From Acidimicrobiales bacterium (GTDB taxonomy: Bacteria > Actinomycetota > Acidimicrobiia > Acidimicrobiales > SHLQ01), in assembly GCA_013002375.1 (NCBI GenBank), contig JABDJW010000243.1, positions 1 to 12,471 on the forward strand: DNA of 12,471 bases, read 5' to 3'. The notes under the pieces were generated by a model. That model did not search any database and was not told where the DNA came from. It worked only from the letters and a program-made list of their open reading frames with translations. How positions within the stretch are numbered: the first letter of the stretch is position 1; each line of letters begins with the position of its first letter. Shown here one piece after another: positions 11,355-12,471 of this stretch. Both the position numbers and the translations under genes were made by a program.

Positions 11355-12223
11355 CGGGCACCCACCAGCCGGCGAACCGTGCGGTGGCGAGCTTCCGATG
11401 CCCGCGAGAGCCATGGCCGCCATCCATGGAGCACGCTCCGCAGGTAGCTGGGTGCAGCGGTATCGCTCATGCGCAAGCGGGAGATGATCGGGGGTCGTTG
11501 GAGCGATGCCACCCGTTCGACCGGCCGGCGGTTGGCTCGATGATCGAAGAGGGCGGCGAGCGAGTACCCGAGCGTCCCCAGCAACTCGTTCGCGGCAGGT
11601 GTGGCGTGGCCGTTGGGGTAGGCGAACAGGCGAAGCCGGTCGTCGCCGACAAAGGCGTCGAGCCAGGCGTCGGCCTCGACGATCTGACGTTCCTGTTCGG
11701 CCGCGTCGCACCGGTCGAGCATCGGATGATCAAGGGTGTGATTGCCCAAGGACAGGCCGGCGTCTTGCCAGCGCTGCAACTCGGCCTCGGTTGCGACCCG
11801 ACCGCTCAGCTCGGTCCGGGTAGGCCGATCGAGGTGTTCCCACAATCCGGCGACGCGGGTGCGGCGATCGGCATCGGCCATGGCCTTGAACGTGCGGAGC
11901 GGTTGCTCCGATGCTGCCTCGACGACGTCCCACCAGAACGGCAGCCGTTGCTCGACCAGCGCGGGACAGACGAACATCGTCGCGGGGAGATCACGGGTGC
12001 TGAGAAGCGGCAGCGCAGTCTCGACGACCGAACGATGGCCGTCGTCGAAGGTGATCCAGACCGCATTGGGTGGAAGCGCGACCTCGCCGGCAAAGTCGGC
12101 GACAACCTCGGTTGCGCTGACCGGATGCCAATCAGCGACGAGGAGATCGAGGTGGGCCGCGAACGAAGCCGGATCTTCGATGCCGTGGTACGCGAGGACG
12201 CGCAGGCGACGGGAGAGAGCCAT
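11351..12223 (-). CDS. Polysaccharide deacetylase (NodB homology, carbohydrate esterase family 4)
   Basis: A 290-residue CE4-type enzyme, expected to remove N- or O-acetyl groups from a surface polysaccharide using a divalent metal. Motif 1 is TFDDG (58-62; D60 as likely base, D61 as metal ligand). Motif 2 is NHTLDHP (161-167; H162 and H166 as metal ligands). FAYPNG (200-205) is the motif-3 substrate-groove segment. LAYHGI (10-15) near the N-terminus is typical of the subgroup. No signal peptide is visible (MALSRRLRVL leads straight into the first strand), so it may act on a lipid-linked or cytoplasmic intermediate, unless export is non-classical. AGGA, 4 nt before the ATG, supports the start. 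It is first in the operon, and its stop overlaps the GNAT start as ATGA. The C-terminal 30 residues are basic (WLSRASEARHRTVRRLVGAR) and may contact membrane or glycan. Confidence 0.9.
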   Translation of the reverse strand: MALSRRLRVLAYHGIEDPASFAAHLDLLVADWHPVSATEVVADFAGEVALPPNAVWITFDDGHRSVVETALPLLSTRDLPATMFVCPALVEQRLPFWWDVVEAASEQPLRTFKAMADADRRTRVAGLWEHLDRPTRTELSGRVATEAELQRWQDAGLSLGNHTLDHPMLDRCDAAEQERQIVEADAWLDAFVGDDRLRLFAYPNGHATPAANELLGTLGYSLAALFDHRANRRPVERVASLQRPPIISRLRMSDTAAPSYLRSVLHGWRPWLSRASEARHRTVRRLVGAR

Positions 12224-12360
12224 CGCGTCCTATCGGCGGCGGGGGCCCGGGGCTGAGTCGTTTGGCCCAGTCGCGCGGTTCGTCCGGCTTGCGCCGGTTT
12301 GGCGGGTTTGGCTGGTTACCAGGGTTGTCAGGCAGCCCGGTGGCCGACCACGATGAAGCC
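12224..12360. other. Divergent intergenic region between the deacetylase operon and the deaminase gene
   Basis: A 137-bp, very GC-rich gap that must drive transcription both ways. It holds CCGGC-ttgc-GCCGG (12284-12297), a GGTTTGG-type short direct repeat at about 12296-12312, and the 11-bp symmetrical CTGGT-t-ACCAG (12312-12322). None matches a regulator site I recognise, and no clear -35/-10 pair is seen on either strand. Confidence 0.35.
12228..12231 (-). promoter_or_regulatory. Ribosome-binding site of the polysaccharide deacetylase
   Basis: AGGA on the minus strand, 4 nt before the ATG at 12223. It is modest, but the best Shine-Dalgarno match near this start. Confidence 0.4.
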
Positions 12361-12471
12361 ATGGGTCGTCTTGCTTCGGATCATCAGCAGTTTCTGGACG
12401 CGGCCGTCGCCGAGGCTGAGGCCGGCCGAGCCGCCGGCGGCATCCCGATCGGATCGGTGTTGGTCATCGAT
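12361..12471 (+). CDS. Nucleoside/cytosine deaminase, N-terminal part (runs off the right edge)
   Basis: From the ATG at 12361 the frame is open for 37 codons to the window end: MGRLASDHQQFLDAAVAEAE, then AGRAAGGIPIGSVLVID. The pattern 'fl..A..eA..g...GGiPIGsVLV' is the hallmark N-terminus of the CDA-fold deaminases (cytosine deaminase of the yeast type, guanine and tRNA-adenosine deaminases). These hydrolyse an exocyclic amino group using zinc. The zinc motifs (H/CAE and PCxxC) lie beyond the edge, so substrate and activity cannot be assigned. An in-frame GTG at 12340 would add seven residues, and neither start has a strong ribosome-binding site. It is transcribed away from the glycan operon and is probably unrelated to it. 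Confidence 0.75.
   Translation, partial: MGRLASDHQQFLDAAVAEAEAGRAAGGIPIGSVLVID

Noticed and set aside
11355..11711. A longer N-terminus for the operon GNAT gene.
   Set aside because: It overlaps the polysaccharide deacetylase coding region, and the added residues do not resemble a GNAT domain; ATGA coupling supports 11354.
12284..12322. Small symmetrical sequences in the right-hand divergent gap as operators.
   Set aside because: Stems of 5 bp in such GC-rich DNA arise readily by chance, and I recognise no regulator match; they are only noted within the intergenic entry.

Overview
The window is 12.5 kb of high-GC DNA with densely packed genes. Its content (a probable F420-type luciferase-like oxidoreductase, an ACAD10/11-like acyl-CoA dehydrogenase, a giant cadherin/lamin-tail surface protein, and GTG starts with GGAGG ribosome-binding sites) suggests an actinobacterium. 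An Acidimicrobiia/Ilumatobacter-type aquatic lineage is my best guess. That placement is an inference from style and gene content; no marker gene is present.

Left part (1-2538): a truncated GNAT acetyltransferase gene on the minus strand diverges across about 100 bp from a two-gene plus-strand operon. The operon encodes an acyl-CoA dehydrogenase (304-1647) and, 15 bp later, a luciferase-like monooxygenase (1663-2538). Together these look like a redox pair for oxidising some acyl-CoA or lipid-like substrate, which cannot be identified.

Centre (2539-8454, minus): one uninterrupted 1,971-residue gene. Its protein reads, from the N-terminus: two membrane helices, a complete HD-GYP domain (predicted cyclic-di-GMP phosphodiesterase) with all metal-binding motifs, a third Ala-rich membrane segment, two Ig-like domains, 25 consecutive prolines, about eight Ig/cadherin-like domains (four of them forming a 2 x 192-residue tandem duplication), and three lamin-tail domains. 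The predicted topology puts the enzyme inside the cell and about 1,600 residues of adhesin-like stalk outside. Ten cysteines occur outside, all in close pairs, and only seven lysines. This gene is the main object of interest: a second-messenger enzyme covalently joined to a giant surface protein. Its stop codon abuts the stop of the convergent oxidoreductase gene with no base between them.

Right part (8584-12223, minus): a translationally coupled three-gene operon. In transcription order it encodes a polysaccharide deacetylase (NodB/CE4), a small GNAT acetyltransferase (overlap ATGA), and a 738-residue fusion of a GT4 glycosyltransferase with a CelD/FemAB-like acyltransferase domain (overlap TGATG). 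These belong to synthesis and tailoring of an extracellular glycan. The HD-GYP surface-protein gene follows in the same direction after 129 bp. That gap holds a perfect 21-bp palindrome 11 nt upstream of the start codon and a pair of direct repeats inside an inverted repeat. A plausible reading is one surface/biofilm locus: the operon builds and modifies a glycan, and the large protein links c-di-GMP turnover to contact with that glycan or another surface. The functional link is inference.

At the right edge (12361 onward, plus) the N-terminus of a cytosine/nucleoside deaminase begins, diverging from the deacetylase operon. No tRNA, rRNA, CRISPR array or insertion sequence was seen, and no stretch over 300 bp lacks a gene.
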